DNA from: Rhodococcus sp. ABRD24 | GTDB lineage: Bacteria > Actinomycetota > Actinomycetes > Mycobacteriales > Mycobacteriaceae | Reading direction: 5' to 3' | Length of the DNA: 64,000 nt | Assembly: GCF_004328705.1 (NCBI RefSeq) | Contig: NZ_CP035319.1 | Location: 1,488,001 to 1,552,000 of the forward strand | Part shown: piece after piece, positions 63,900-64,000 of the stretch | Position numbering within the stretch: the stretch's first letter is position 1 | Layout: the number at the start of each line of letters is the position of its first letter | Program-made: the position numbers and the translations under genes | The notes under the pieces: generated by a model | What the model was told of the DNA's origin: nothing | The model's input: only the letters and a program-made list of their open reading frames with translations | Database searches by the model: none

Positions 63900-64000
63900 T
63901 CAGTTGAGATGCTTACGCGCGAAGCTCAGCGCCTGCCCGAGCATAGACGCGCGCTCGGACCGGGTACGCGCGTTCTGGGTGTTGATCTCGACCACGGCCT
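63900..64000 (-). CDS. sugar phosphate isomerase/epimerase (C-terminal fragment)
   Basis: The last 32 residues of a gene entering from the right edge: AVVEINTQNARTRSERASML and the end ALSFARKHLN. This is the usual ending of TIM-barrel sugar phosphate isomerase/epimerase proteins such as Rv0498, which lies near proC in M. tuberculosis. Only the C-terminus is available, so the call leans on synteny. Confidence 0.6.
   Translation of the reverse strand, partial: AVVEINTQNARTRSERASMLGQALSFARKHLN

Noticed and set aside
1..64000. CRISPR arrays, rRNA, tRNA or IS elements
   Set aside because: Read through for regularly spaced repeats, cloverleaf-like genes and transposase motifs; none seen. Small or divergent RNAs could still be missed without covariance search.

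Overview
The window is chromosomal DNA of a high-GC actinobacterium of the Mycobacteriales, most like Rhodococcus. The evidence is gene order: the core follows the M. tuberculosis stretch from about Rv0498 to Rv0563 (htpX, grcC, menJ, menG, menD, menC, menB, pitA, menE, menA, ccsB, resB, ccdA, hemL, hemB, hemD, hemC, hemA, an acyltransferase, an epimerase, the tiny ribosomal protein bS22, an excisionase-type HTH protein, proC). GTG starts, 4-nt ATGA/GTGA overlaps and several leaderless starts behind TAnnnT boxes fit the same group. The species is an inference from gene content; no rRNA or tRNA gene was seen.

Layout. (1) 1-22003: the menaquinone region. Prenyl-chain synthesis (grcC), the men ring pathway (menD, menC, menB, menE), prenylation (menA), methylation (menG) and side-chain reduction (menJ) are interleaved with a hotdog thioesterase that may be the missing DHNA-CoA hydrolase, a LuxR-family STAND regulator, a RecQ-like helicase, the phosphate transporter PitA behind a candidate PHO box, two tandem DUF3349 genes and two secreted paralogues that share an upstream element. 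(2) 22015-29442: small membrane and metabolic genes, a TetR-controlled epimerase operon with a double palindromic operator, a broken acetyltransferase, a cysteine-desulfhydrase-like enzyme and the developmental regulator bldC behind an 18-bp tandem repeat. (3) 29560-35694: cytochrome c maturation (ccsB, resB, ccdA, a ResA-like lipoprotein), a histidine phosphatase and hemL.

(4) 35844-45767 is the least conserved part: an acyl-CoA oxidase, a PrmC-like methyltransferase, a SRPBCC remnant, a decayed aspartyl-tRNA synthetase, a DUF222/HNH endonuclease gene under a leaderless promoter containing an SOS box, an F420-type reductase, a Tat-exported cyclase, a PQQ-type sugar dehydrogenase and a SUMF1-like protein. 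(5) 45777-50424: copper homeostasis (P1B-ATPase, CopZ, CsoR/RicR-type repressor with its operator inside the preceding ORF) and small membrane proteins, including a 39-residue microprotein. (6) 50421-56761: the heme operon rex-hemA-hemC-hemD-hemB with a Rex operator. (7) 56943-64000: HAD phosphatase, acyltransferase, epimerase, bS22, HTH protein, proC, a thioesterase/MerR pair with a palindromic operator, and the edge of a sugar-phosphate isomerase.

Together the core builds most of the aerobic electron-transport apparatus: menaquinone, c-type cytochrome assembly and heme, with the NADH/NAD+ sensor Rex placed to adjust heme supply. No phage, IS element or CRISPR array was found. The most interesting unexplained signals are small regulatory elements shared between loci, several intact-looking operators without an obvious partner, and three gene remnants.
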